Below, in pieces: positions 11,501 to 24,100 of a DNA stretch of 64,000 bases. The stretch's first letter is position 1. Every line of letters starts with the position of its first letter. This DNA comes from Embiotoca jacksoni (Eukaryota; Chordata; Actinopteri; Embiotocidae), in the NCBI GenBank assembly GCA_022577435.1, contig JAKOON010000005.1:15656724-15720723 (forward strand), read 5' to 3'. Below the pieces are notes generated by a model that did not search any database, was not told where the DNA came from, and worked only from the letters and a program-made list of their open reading frames with translations. The translations under genes and the position numbers were made by a program.

Positions 11501-14500
11501 TACTTCCTGGTGCGGGCCGCCGGCCAAATGAGACTGAATGCAAGTCCTTCAACTTTTGGCAACCATAGGACCTGAAGTGGCTCTTCAATTGGCTGCTTCA
11601 GATTTTCCCGACCCTCCCTCTTTTATTGGCAGCGAATCTGTGTTGTTTTACGTTTCTTTATCTAATGTGATTGGACAACTCTCGACGTCGTCTTTCAGGT
11701 TCACCTCACATCCGCCATTAAGTATTTACACGGTTACTCCTGCTTCTTTCCTATCTGACCGGCAGCGGAAAATTCGGTTATTTCTAGGCACAAGACGAGT
11801 ATCCGGTACCGATAATGTACTTTTGAGGAGTACGAGTATCATCTGAGTAAATGTCTATCCGTGTTGAAGAAGGCTTCTAACAGGCACTAGCTGTGTGCAC
11901 ATATCAGGGCAGCTACACACAGAGCGTTCCTCGTTTACTCTTGTAGTTTGAGATTCACTGGCCATGCTGTCAACGGAAAAGAAGCTGGTGACTGACTTTA
12001 ACCAGAGACTCATTGAGAAATTTGCCGGCCAGAAGGACAGGAGGGCAAAATTTATGTTCAAGTAGTGCTACTGGCTAGTGTTTATACAATATTAGTGTGT
12101 TGTGTTGTTTTTTACTTTTTTTTTTGGGAGGGGGGCTTTTTTTTTTTTTTTTTTTTTTTTACATTTCAGTTTCAAAAGCCTCAAGTGGCAAATATATGTC
12201 TCACTCTTCTATTAACGTACTGGTGTCGAGCACTGTGTAACTTTAAAGCTGCTATCTGAGCTGTGCGTTAAGTGGTTCAGGCCATTAACTACACTTGATG
12301 TGTCCGTTTTCCAAAACAGGATGTCAGGTTTCAGTTTTATGAATTGCCATTAACTTCGAGATCCATTTACAGGGGTTTGTTTGAGGTAATTAGTAAACAA
12401 TATGGCTGAAAAATGTGCGTTAAATTACCAAAGAACAATGATGTCACGTTACATGCAGTAGTGTACATGGAATGTAATTGACATAATATGCAGTAAACCG
12501 TCTAAAACATAAAGATTAATGTATGTCAGACTCTGGACTTGAAGTGATTTCGTCAGCCTGCTTTGAGTATTGTAGGATCTGTGCTCACTGTTAAACCAAC
12601 ACAAGCAAGCTGCACACCACAATATTCTAGACAGTCTTCAGAGTTGACTGAGTACTGATCTATTAAATATTTGCAAGGCTGAAGTTCTTTTCCCTCATAA
12701 ATAATTGATCAGAAATTCTGCAGATGAAGGGTGAAAGAAAAATTAAATGCGGAGTGTGTTTTTGTTCATGTAAAGATGACGGGTACATGCAAAACAAATG
12801 AAGTAAACTAGAGCTACAGCCTGTAAAAATGAACCACTGACTTTGCAAACACATTTGTTAAAGTAATATTAGGATCTTCCTATTGTAATCTGAGCATCTG
12901 ATCTCTGATGAGCCCATCAACCTGAAAACGCTTTTTTTCTTTCTTTTTTTTTATCGAAAATGTAAACAGTTGTTTAAAGATAAAATGACAGATTTTTCTA
13001 TTATACTCATCGCTGTCTATTTTTAAGAAATATATATGAAAGTGAGAGTCTTCTTTGAGTAACATGGAATTCCACTATTCTTCAATTCTCATGAAATAAA
13101 AACAATTATAAATCAGATTCATTGAATGCAGGTTCTGGACAGTTTTTTTGCTCATTTTTTTCTCATGCTCTTTCATCTTTCATCTTTCTTCCTCCCCCCC
13201 TCCTCTTCCCCCCACCACCACCACCACAAGCCCATTCCCCAGCCTCTATTTCCAATGAGCCACCAGCAGGAAGATAATTGATCAATCATGCTAATTGAAG
13301 AGTCTGGACAGCTAGACCACCACAGCAGATGTGCCAATTTGCATTCATTAAGATAGAAATGAGCCTTAATCACTGCTCAGCCTTTGATTGACGAACATAA
13401 ATATCCCCTGTCTGAAAATCCTGGTGCCCATTCAGCCCAAAGCTTTTAAAAATATTCACTCTGTAACTGGTAATAACATTTATTTTTCTTTGAGCTGTAA
13501 GTCACTGGAAACACTTCTTTAGCATCATCTCATGTAATACAATGACTGTCTCCATCATTGAAAAAAATGACATACAGAGTGTGGGACGTGATGATTGTGT
13601 ATATTGCTGCTGTCACTGTAAAGTCTACAAATGGCAGTCACAAATAAACAAACAAAATAGAACAAAAAAGGGCGGGCTTCAGATGAAAACACAGGGCCTG
13701 ACATTCAATAATGGCAAATATTTACATATCTTATTAATAACGCTCTATTTATAACCAAAGTTGATAGTGTTCATGAAAGAAAACCTAATGGAAATTACCT
13801 GATAATTTTATTCTCATTTCCTCTCACTGGAGTGGTCTTGTGAGACCGGGACTGCTCCTTCATAAATAGAGAGGGAACTGTCTGATTTTTTTTTTCAAGA
13901 GGCACAATAACAATGGCCGCCCCTCTTTATTATGAGTAAGATAAGCAGAATTTCCCTATGAATGATCTCGGAGTGTTTAATGTCACAAATAGGGCAAAAG
14001 ACACAAAAAGGAGCTGTGGAAAGTCAATTCTTTGCATCCAGTTATTTACAAGGCATTGGTATTCTACTAAGATTGCATTTCCCAATCGGGTTAAAGGCTA
14101 ATCACAACCTTGATTTTATAAGTGTTGAGTTAATGTTGATTCCGTGTGCCTGCAAACCTGATTAATACTAATCTATACAATACACCTTAATTGTGTTGAA
14201 TTGCTCAAAGTGAGGACAGATAGATGCCAAATGAAGCCTGTGAAGTTGCGATCTCATTTCAAGGTTTCTCCTGGAGACACAGGGATCTTTCTGTGTGCAG
14301 GAGAACAGTGTGAGGTTATAGCAGAGCACGAGCAAAATCTCATTAGCTCCATAAGCGGAGAGGGGAGTAAGACTAAATATTATTAGATTAATCTAATGAC
14401 TAACGGCAGCATTTTCATTTGTGGTATAAACAGAAATTCAATAAGTAATACAATAGAAACAACACCATGAAGCCTTCGGTCATGAATACTCTGCTCAACT

Positions 14501-14744
14501 ATATTAAACACCACATTCACTTCCAAAGAAAAACTTACGGCAGGCAGAGAATTTTCTGAAAACCTGCAGAGAGGTCTGCTGAAATGTTTGTACTTACAAA
14601 AGAATAACACTAAAGTGAACATTAAAAGACTGTTTTCTTCTTTCACAGTAGGAGCCATTGCTGGTTTCCAGGACTGTGATCTTTACCATATTCTGAGAAT
14701 ACAATAAATTATATTGTTTTATCTAGCTGAGTAAGAAGATGTAT
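7936..14744. other. mef2a intron interior, no gene recognised
   Basis: Mostly AT-rich sequence. It contains a (CA)n tract at 8514-8589, a CpG-rich patch at 11505-12065 that looks like an insertion, T-rich runs near 12118-12160, and a stretch at 13225-13420 rich in homeodomain and octamer-like words. No RNA gene or MEF2 exon was found. Confidence 0.55.
8514..8589. repeat. (CA)n microsatellite
   Basis: About 38 uninterrupted CA units. Confidence 0.98.
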
Positions 14745-14895
14745 AAAAACTGGCCTTGTGATGGACTGGCGACCGGTCCAGGGTATATGACACCTTTGAC
14801 CAAAGTCAGCTAGGATAAGCTCTATCCTACGTGACCCCCGCGTGACCGGCAACAGGAAAACACAGGTATAGATAAAAGACAATCCATGGATGGAT
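14745..14895 (+). mobile_element. 3' tail of a common teleost retroposon (RTE/SINE-like), old copy
   Basis: The segment holds the order TTGTGATGGACTGGCGACC, TCCAGGGT, AAAGTCAGCT, GGATAAGCTC, CCCGCGTGACC and a final ATGGATGG. This is the 3' end of a dispersed repeat I know from many fish genomes. It is diverged and lacks the 5' part. The class name is from memory. Confidence 0.65.
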
Positions 14896-17378
14896 CTATG
14901 AAATACTATGAACCTCTACGTTAATGTTATTTTGATTTTTATTAACAATTCAGAGGGATTTATTTGTCAAATACAGGTGAATGCATGTGAATTTTATACA
15001 CCTGTCGCCCGCAGTGTTGGTAATGTTAACACGTGCAGACGCGCACAAACTCACATACACACACACAGGAGAAAAATCGGAGCCCAATGCTCTGCTTTGG
15101 ACTGGGAGCCAAATTTGAGACAAAGTCCATAGCCCTCCACTGGGTTATCAAACTGTGGCCAAGGCATGCATCCATCTGTGGAAAACATGGAGACTGTTCT
15201 CCCACACTGCACAGCTCAGCCTTTATCTACAGATGGTACTACTGAGCAGGAATGTGACCTTTGATTTAGTTTCTCGCACGGAAAGAGCTTACCACTGAAA
15301 AGTGGGAGAGGATTTTTCTTGCCTCCCAAACTGGACAAATGAGCACATGGTTGTTTGCATGGCAAAGATTGGTTTAACACGATTTAAAGATTTAGATAAG
15401 TGTCCAGTTTAAGTGTTTTCATGTGAGGCCGATTTCACTAGATAAATGAGGGAGGGGTGGATTCTTCCCATCATTACAAATGCGTCCGCTCCTCCGTTGG
15501 TTTTTGCAAGGATCTGCACAGCTCTGGAGAAGCACAAAGACCGGAAAAGGTCTGACCGACAGTTGGGATTAGGATCTCTCTGAAAATATGATCAGATCAT
15601 AGCTTCCACAGATTATCAGCCACCTCTGACACACGGCTCTCAGGCCAAGTGAATAGTGGGATTGTGTGGTGATGTTGTGAAGTGGACTGGCTGGGTTACT
15701 TCAGCTCTGCTTCACTTCTGAACCTTGACCACATAGCTAGCAGGCAGAGGGGGATTTTTTTCAAAGATGCTGGCCGAGCGAGCGGGGACAACAGTGGCCT
15801 GTTCTCGCCTTTTGTACAGTGGGCAGCTTCCTTGAGAGCAGCCAGCAGTACTAAGAGGGAAAATCAGCATGGGCTCACTAGTGCAACATTATGCACAATG
15901 TGTGTTCCAATTACATCATGCTGTTCACATAAACATGCATTTGCAGACCACAGATATATGTGATAAAAACAGCCCGAGGAAGGACCCAACTGATGTGTGG
16001 TGTGTTTGCAGCAAGTCTTGTTTAAAATAAGACAGCTTCCAGAGTCACGGCAAAAACAAATTTGTGGTCACTGTTATGTAAGGAATGTATCCATGTATTT
16101 TTTATGCAGGTGAGCCCGTGCTCTGCTCTGATGGAAGAGTGACTGCATGAGTCTACTGAATGCCAGAACACTCTTCTGCAGCTCTGCCAAGCAGGTAATT
16201 CACAAGCAGTGGCAGCATAAATAAAAGATAATGGGCCACAGCTGACTCCTTCATGCTGCATGTAATTTCACTAATTCTTCCAAGAGAAATTCTTTTCAAA
16301 GCTCGGATTCTTGATTTTTTTTATTTTTCTTTCAATCCCACCCGACTTAAACTCTTAATATCTCCTAATTGTGCAGCAAAAATAAAAAATATGATGTATG
16401 TTTCAGTAGGCAGGTGGCAGTGAACACAGAGTATTGGGATGCAGCAGTTTGCAAGGTCTTACCGCAGAAAGTGGAAATCTAAGTGGATTTCAAATAATAG
16501 CAAGATTAATGGGCAACTTCATACCGAGTGTCACGATTTCATCAATAAGCATTAACATACATTGTGTGCGCTTTCATTTCGTCAGGATGAAGATACCGGC
16601 CTCTTAAAGCAGATCTTGAATAAGCAGAGAAACCACACGTGTGCCAAGGCAAGATGTTTGGAACAGGATGTATCCCTAATCATTCTCATTTACTTTGGCT
16701 TTTACACTTTTGGCTGACAATTTTGTATGCTGGCATAACAAGTGGCTTACTCTTCCGCTAGTCGCCGGGCATGGAGGAGCTGCCAGGAACCTCAAGTGCT
16801 TGTTGAGTTTTATAGAGCTGTATGGAATGTACTAAACACTGTATTTTCACTGAAAAAAAAAAAAAAAAGAAGAAGAAGAAATACGGCAGCAACAGCCAAG
16901 CTAACTGTGTGTACTGAGGAGTAGCCAGAGAACTGTGCCCTACAGGTCCAATATCTATGGGAAACAAGGTCAGCAATGGTGATCTGCAGCTACTGTGTGC
17001 ATGCGTGTGCAGAGATAGGTTTTCCACGTCAGTTGATGGGCACGAGAGAGGCTGAACTTATCAGGGAGTGCAGACCTCCTGTGCCCTATCTGAATGCCGA
17101 CTAGAAGGAAACTGTTACTTGTTCCCAACTCTGGCATGTCTGAAGCATTACTCTTAGCAGCATTTACAAAACAAGCAAACTGTTGTCGCAAAATAAATGT
17201 AGTTTATATTCTGATTCCAGGACTAAAATAACGAATTCAGCCTTAAATCTCATAAATGTGAGTGTAGGTCTTGTGTAACAAATCATAATGAAGAGAAACT
17301 ACTTGGTCACTGTGAGGTTTGAAGGCATGATGTGAAAGACATTTTCCATCACAAAGTGAGAAAACAACACTCACTCAC
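14896..17378. other. mef2a intron interior, no gene seen
   Basis: No coding exon, RNA gene or clear mobile element was recognised here. A poly-A followed by (AAG)n lies at about 16853-16880. The exon donor is at 17378-17373. Confidence 0.55.
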
Positions 17379-17582
17379 CTCTACAATGTCAGAGTTGGTT
17401 CTGCTCTCATGGGGCTCGTTGTACTCTGTGTATTTCAGCAACACTTTGTCCATGTCTGTGCTTGCGTACTGGAACAGTTTGTTAGAGCTGTTGAAAATGA
17501 TGAGGGCTATCTCACAGTCACATAGTACGCTCAGCTCATAGGCCTTCTTCATCAAGCCAAACTTCCGCTTTGTGAAGGTAAC
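17379..17582 (-). CDS. mef2a: mef2a coding exon: MADS box C-terminal part plus MEF2 domain (residues 19-86)
   Basis: This 204-bp exon encodes 68 residues, from VTFTKRKFGLMKKAYELSVL to the end in NSDIVE. That is the rest of the MADS box (to about residue 57) and the whole MEF2 domain (about 58-86). MEF2 proteins are nuclear factors that bind YTA(A/T)4TAR as dimers and drive muscle, neural and cardiac programmes; this part contacts DNA, dimerises and binds co-regulators. Seen: a 3' splice site with a pyrimidine tract ending CTCCTCAG just before 17582, and a donor GAG|GTGAGT at 17379/17378. Both ends are phase 0 and the length fits the family's second coding exon. The motif NSSNKLFQ favours MEF2A, since MEF2C has NSTN and MEF2D NHSN at this place. 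I see no disrupting change. Teleosts may have two mef2a copies and I cannot say which this is. MEF2 identity is near certain; the 'a' assignment is strong but not final, because the diagnostic next exon is missing. Confidence 0.96.
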
Positions 17583-17737
17583 CTGAGGAGACACACAGAA
17601 AACAAGACCATCAGAGGAAAACAGTTTCTCTAATTTAAAAAGATCAAAGTCAAGAGAACAAAAGAGAGGAAAGTAAGTGTAAATGTGTATTTCTTATTAT
17701 AACATAAAGCAGCAGTCCATGTTTACTGGGCAATTAT

Positions 17738-18190
17738 CAGAGGTAAAAGGAGTATTCACATCTTTTTATGAGTAAAATTAGCAATTCCATTAGAAGTCAA
17801 ATTCCTGCATTTTAATTTATCAAGTAAGAAAGCAAAAATACTATCAGCAAAATGCACAAAATGTAAATACTCAGCTGCTGTTACGATGTATATGTATATG
17901 TTATATTACTGGATATTTGTTTTTCTGCATTCATGTATAAGCAGCATGAAAATGCTGTCACTGGTCAAGGTGAAGCAAATTTCAAGCATACACATTGTTG
18001 GCTACAGCAAAATATCACATTTTATAAAGTATTTGCACACTTTGCATGCAAAACTGCCGGATAAATGTCGTAGAGAAAAAAATATAACATTTGAAGTGAA
18101 GTGGAATTGAAGTGTTTAGTAAAACAGAATGTACTCCAAGTAAAGTATCTCAAAATTGTACTTCAGATTGGTATTTGAGCAAATGTAACA
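17738..18190 (+). mobile_element. CAGTGGTGG-type non-autonomous DNA transposon fragment
   Basis: The start AAAGGAGTATTCACATC, the interior TAAGCAGCATGAAAATGCTG with GGTCAAGGTGAAGC, and the end AAGTATCTCAAAATTGTACTT match in order a short repeat that is abundant in ray-finned fish and usually regarded as hAT-like. Terminal repeats are worn away here. A better-preserved relative lies at 44119. It sits in the mef2a intron just upstream of the MADS/MEF2 exon in gene orientation. Confidence 0.6.
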
Positions 18191-20592
18191 ACGACAACAA
18201 CGCTGCTGTAAACAACGTTGACAGATAACAAGATCATCCCCCCCTTAAGGAGTGATTACAATAACATATTGCATGTCTGAAATGTCTAGTTATCAGGCCA
18301 GAGGTCAGGGTCAGGAGCCCGTGCCAGCGAGCTGAGTAAGAGCTTTGGCAACAACGGGGGCCCATACATTACTGTAGCCCCTGACTCCATATATGGAAAG
18401 CTATCTCTGTCGTGCAGCATAAGCCTTGTAACACGAGCCCTCAGATGGGACTTTAGGTCATACATCACTCCAATGGTAACGCAACCCTCTCTGCAAAGTG
18501 ACTTTCTGTCCTGTAACTCTGCTGCTCCGTCTCTGTGGTCGCCTCAGACCCGTTCACATATGTCATTATGTTACACCAGCTCTTTACAGTCAGCTACACT
18601 CATTTCTTAAACTAAAAACATTATTCATGAGGAGGGAGGATAGAAATTTGCTTGTTTTTTCCTTTGGTTTTGCAATGGCTGTTTGCAGAAATCAGATGTT
18701 TTGTTAGTGCGTTTGTCTTGTGAAACGCATACAAATACAACGTGGCTTGTGAATGTGCTAGTAAAAGCTGTGCGTAGAGCTACAGAGGAGTGTATGAGCC
18801 TGTATTCTCCATCAGTTTTACTGACCTACTAAGAGAGGAGTTGAGCAGATGAGATGGCTTTGTTCAACTTTAATTGGTCACAGCTTGCGGCTATACCCTC
18901 ATTTTAACTGGTATAATGCAGTATAATCCTATGTGTTGCATAGTGTATGTGTAACCGTTCAGGCAGTGGGGTCACTCCAACTGTGATAAATGAATTTCAA
19001 ATCTTCCACACTACAGGTAATTACACAGGACCATTATTCCTGCTCTAGACATCAAGCAGCCTGCCTTCGTGTCATTTTCTGTTCAATGCACCAATGGATT
19101 CTAACATGGCATGTCTTGAAATGACAAGGTTTAAAAAAAGGGAGAAGAACAATAAAATAACATGTTCCCTTACAAATTGTAGTCATATAAAGCCTTTGAG
19201 CATGTTTGGCTGAACAGAAACGGCATTGTGCACTTCATTCTTTATCTTCATTTTCTTAAGTTAGACCATGGAGGCAGACAAGAGGATTTGTTGTTGTGAA
19301 CAGTTTTCGGTCTCTTTCAACCCATTTGGAGCACTCAGCTCTAACCACCTGATACTAGTCTCCTCTGACTAAACACCAGAGCTGCCCACTCGCTCATTCA
19401 CCTGCTCGCAAATGTGTTTGTTTGCCTAACCAACTGAAAGGTGGGGACTGTCCTGTGGGAAAACGATTAACAAATTGTATGCTCTTTAGCAGATGAATGT
19501 GGCTGTTAAGCCATGGAGATGTCACCTTTCAGCAGGAAGCCCAGGATGAGACGCTGAGCGAGGACTTTGTTCCACCTGGATGCATGGCAGAGTGCTGAGT
19601 GCAGGGCTGCTGACCCAGGCACCGCTTCATTTCAACCTCAACAAAACCAGCTTCTGCATGCACTGTCATTAAAGGTGACAACCATATTACTCTTCTGTAC
19701 TTTCCCAGTTAGCTTCTTTTATACCAATTTGCCCTAGTTTTCTCATTTTGTTAGGATATCTAAGAAGTTCAGCTTCATTTAATAGGTTAAGACACCAAAA
19801 AGCTCAAAGCACAAAGAGGAACATTCACAAATATAACCTCTATCCACCCCCATCTTGTCTGGGGTGACTGCTGCGACAGTGGAAAACCACAGACATCCTT
19901 GAGGTCAAGTGGGAGGCTCACTGGCAAAGCTTTCCTATGGTTCACCAAGTCAAAGACACGCACAAAGACACTCAATGTGGTTTTAAAAATTTGAGTCGCT
20001 CCTATAGTAAGATGTGGTACACATGTAGTCTAGCTCCCTGACTAATTCATGTAATTCACTATGGCAGGATTAGCCTGAGTATTGTAAAGCTCTACCACAC
20101 ACAGTACCAGTGCATGTTACAGCTGTTCAGAGAAATCAAAATGTCAGGGCAAAAGAGAAGGGGGGGCCATGTACAAACTTCCAATAAACTGGAGTGATTC
20201 CAACTTTCTCTGCTTTTGATAAGGTCATTATAACAACTCACACAATACCCGACAGATCAGTGACTATACCAGCATTTCATTTAGACCGTGCCAGCCTGAA
20301 AACTCGCTGACCTTTTAAGAAGCTCTAACGGTGTCAAGATGAAGTGATCATTTCTGCTTCTGCCTTCTTCCCAAGTGCTCCACCACCATATCCTGTATTT
20401 ACAGAGCTTTAATTGAGCTCGGTAAGTTAGTTCTCATATGTGTAGTTTTTATACTTGGTATGAGTTTTACGTGATTGCAAGCTGACACGGCTTCTAAATT
20501 AGTATTTCAGTAAAAATACATCCGTTATATCAGTCAAAATTAGAGAGTGGTGCTGCAGCAGAGAAACACGTGCTCAAAGTGACAGTGTAGAC

Positions 20593-21135
20593 CAGGGGTG
20601 TCAAACTCATTTTAGTTAAGGGGCCACATACTGCCCACTTTGATCTCAAGTGGGCCAGACCAGTAAAATCGTAGCATAATAACGACAATATTTCTCTATG
20701 TTTAAATCATTGGTGAAGGTTTTTGGATGATAAACCCTATTTTAAGGTCTTTCTACAATAAACTAGAAACATAAAGACCAAAAACTCAGACATCAGCCCA
20801 CTGTTTATCTGCCCCGGCTCTCCTCTGCAGATTCCCTCGCTTTGTGACGCGTTTGACGTCAAACGTGTCACAAAGCGAGCAGCGAGCGCTGCTGCCTGTG
20901 GCAACGAGCGCTTCTGCCTCCGGAGCAGACATCGCATTTACGCTGTTTTTGAAGCAATTACTGGATCGATTAAAAACAATTACAAAACGTTTGTACTCAT
21001 AAACCTCCATATTCTCATAGAAATGCAATTTATGTCTTTCTGTAATTTTCACACTTAGTAAAGTCATCCGGCGGGCCGAGCTGGACCCCCTGGCGGGCCG
21101 GATCCGGCCCGCGGCCCGTATGTTTGACACCCCTG
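20593..21135. mobile_element. hAT-type MITE with perfect terminal inverted repeats and 8-bp target duplication
   Basis: The 543-bp element begins CAGGGGTGTCAAAC and ends with the exact reverse complement GTTTGACACCCCTG. It is flanked on both sides by the identical octamer GTGTAGAC (20585-20592 and 21136-21143), the 8-bp duplication expected of hAT transposase. It has no transposase ORF, so it was mobilised in trans. Both ends are GC-rich, notably the GCGGGCC words near 21070-21118. A 44-nt near-perfect palindrome lies at 20836-20879. The intact ends suggest a fairly recent insertion. Confidence 0.93.
20836..20879. repeat. 44-nt near-perfect palindrome inside the hAT MITE
   Basis: The arms CTCGCTTTGTGACGCG and CGTGTCACAAAGCGAG pair around the centre TTTGACGTCAAA, with one mismatched pair in the 22-bp stem. 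The centre holds TGACGTCA, the full CREB/ATF palindrome. Confidence 0.9.
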
Positions 21136-24100
21136 GTGTAGACTCATCTTTTTTGCCTAAGATTTTTGCTTTTCTGGAACTGACAAAATCATTCAGTTAG
21201 AGAGCAACAAGCAAATTCGCCACAGTTATATCAGTCACAGTTATCTCTTTGATATGAAACAAATCACAGAGCAGCTAGGTTGGTAAATTGAAATGCAAAG
21301 TTAAAGATCTCCTCCAGACATGTTTGAAGATGTATCTGAAATACTCTACTTTGAATAATAATTTGTATCTGATGCGGGTTTACACAAATAAATTGGATCT
21401 TGTAATAATCCTTAAAATGACATCTACTCCTCACCCATTAACAATTCTAGAATCTATGAATATGCAAATACATTTCATTTCTAAAGTGAAACTGCTGGAC
21501 ACAAGATGCCTCTTACCACTATCAAGTCTATTCTGTCTGGATGTATACTGGGCTTTCAAGCTTCCAAAGTTGTATGAGTTGCATGTTGTATCAGGATTTG
21601 CTTTTTGAACTATTTGTGATGTCATCCACCATAGGTCCGCACCTTAAAATCAGATTTTCAATGAGTTTTAAACTCTGCACATCCATCATTCTGCACAGTA
21701 AAGCTCAAACATTTAACCGTAAGATAAAGAGGAAAAAAAATGTTTTGGAGTGGAAGGTGACTTTAACTGAAATTTGTTTTCCATGATATCCCAGTGTGTC
21801 CAATGCAACCTTCTGTGCGTTACATTTTTAGCACAAACATATGTGCCTGTCACACATACCTTTACTGCAATATTCACTTTTTGTTTTACTGTTTTTATCC
21901 CCCACTAGACAGACCCCGCCGAAGAAAATTTTGTAGTATATAACAACATATGCTACAACGAACCCTGACACACACACACACACATTCACACTGAGTTGAT
22001 GTGTCAATCAAAGGGTCTATCAATGTCTGTCCTCAGGCAGAGGTGCCAAGATGACAAACAAGACATCTGGGACTGAGAGTGCAGCTGTGACTGGGGCATG
22101 GCAGGAGATGCCTGAGTCACTAACACCTTCAGAGGGGTGAGAAGCTAGCGGCCTTATTAGAACCTCATGTCACCTTTGACAGCCCCCATGGCAGACGTGA
22201 GAGCGGGCTTGAGAGACAGTGAGGTCTGGCACCAGCTGGCAGAGTGACCCAGGCCCTGTGGCTGGTGCCCTGGCTCCGCGGTGCCAGAGTGTGTGGGCTT
22301 GGGAGACAAGCCAGGGCCACCATGACTGTCTGCATGGATCAGCTCTCTGGGATAGAGGACAGCCCCAGGATCCCCATGTGGACAACGGCGAGTGAAAAGG
22401 CCTCATCCAGTGGGTGGGATTGACCTTGAAACCTACAGTAGCCGTGACTGATCCTGTTCAGTGGAGAGGATGACACGCTAGTTAACGAAACCCAAGTAGG
22501 TTTTGTTGACTAGCGTGGAGTAGATATTTCTAGGAAACTTGGTTTTCTAGACATACCTCCAGTCAATAACAAGATGGATCCAGTTTAAGGATAAATCACT
22601 ATTTCAATTTCATGAAAACTCGAATGGAGAGCGTTGATAAAATCGGAAATACAAATTTTGTTTTGTCGAAAAGTGAGAACTGTCATCTTTAACAATGATA
22701 ATATATGCGCCGGCTGTCACATTTAACATTTTCCCTTTGTTTTTTTTCAGTTGTCCATCAACAAGCTTTTTACCTGTCAAAACACTAATGATGACCGAAC
22801 AAAACTTCAGGAATGAGTGAGAGCTGAAAAATGGAAGGTATGCGCTGTGTTGCTCCCTGGAGACTGTGAGAGAGCGCTACCCTGTGCCTACAGGCATCTG
22901 ACGTGCCAGAGCAAAATCCAAAATGAGCCACAGCAAGGGCAGGCAACCCTCCACCCAGCAGCAAAATCATCAAACTTTTAATGACTTGGACAATTACCCC
23001 CAGTGAGCCGGCTTAATGGCATCCAGAGGACGTCACTAGACACTGCTCACTAGGTTTCACCAACGTCGACACTAACTTATGGGACTACTGCGTACTGTCA
23101 TTCCCCCCCTGTAGATCCACACAATGGCAGCAGCTCTGGGAAGGAGGCGAACGTCTCCGAATATGCTCCGAGAGTGCCACCGGCTCTGCTGTTGTTATGT
23201 TGTGCAGGTCATGAGTTACAAACCTCTAAAGTCAGAAAGCACAAAAGCCCGTTGACCCTGAGGGCTAGGTTTCACAGATCTGTCCACGGTGAGAAACTCT
23301 TAGGTGTGTATGTAAGAAAAAAGACAAGAGATGAGTAAAAGTATAAGCTGTTTGAGTCTATGTATCATGTATGCGTATCTGTCTGTATTTCAAAAGGTCA
23401 TAATTGCAGTGAATAAAGTAAATCAGGAGAGTCATTCAGGGCTGTGCTGTCTGGTAGTTATGAAGCATTCATTTGCAATCAGCAAAGTCAGTCTGGTTGG
23501 TGACTGCTGCTGTGATGCAGGACTATCATTCATGCACAGCATGGCTTTGGGATTGTCTCTTTACAGTCTTATAGTATGTATGATAGGGCCTGCGCTGCCT
23601 TCACATCTCAGTCACCTCAGCAAGGCCACATGGCACAAGGACACTTGAGTGAGCAGAAATGGTCTTACTTGCACATGGTGGATGCAACAGTTGTGCAATA
23701 TTTTTTTTCTTATCTTACTTGTCATATTTGTACAATACACTTCATTACAACAAAAGTATAACCGCTAAGTTCACCCTGCTCTTCCCTCTGCCGTCAATTC
23801 TCGACTTGAGTTTGAGGTTGTGTAATTACAAACCTTCTCAGCCTGTGTCACGCTCGGCGTTATAAATCCTGGAAGGTTAACTGCCCTCCTAAAAACACTT
23901 GCACCGACAGTGCCAGGGAGCCCCTGTTGCCTCTAAAAAAAACACATCCTGTATTGCAATACCATCTAATTAGCCCACATAAGGACCCCTTTCATTTCAA
24001 TGCTAGAGTGTGGAAAGCTAACAGCCAAGTGGCATCGACGAAGATTCAAATTGTCTCCCGACAATGGAGAGCATATGCTAATGGATATCCCCCCTTGGTT

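Noticed and set aside
20786..21130. 114-codon minus-strand ORF
   Set aside because: Lies within the hAT MITE and does not resemble a transposase.
21288..21608. 106-codon plus-strand ORF
   Set aside because: AT-rich hydrophobic chance frame, no domain, no splice support.
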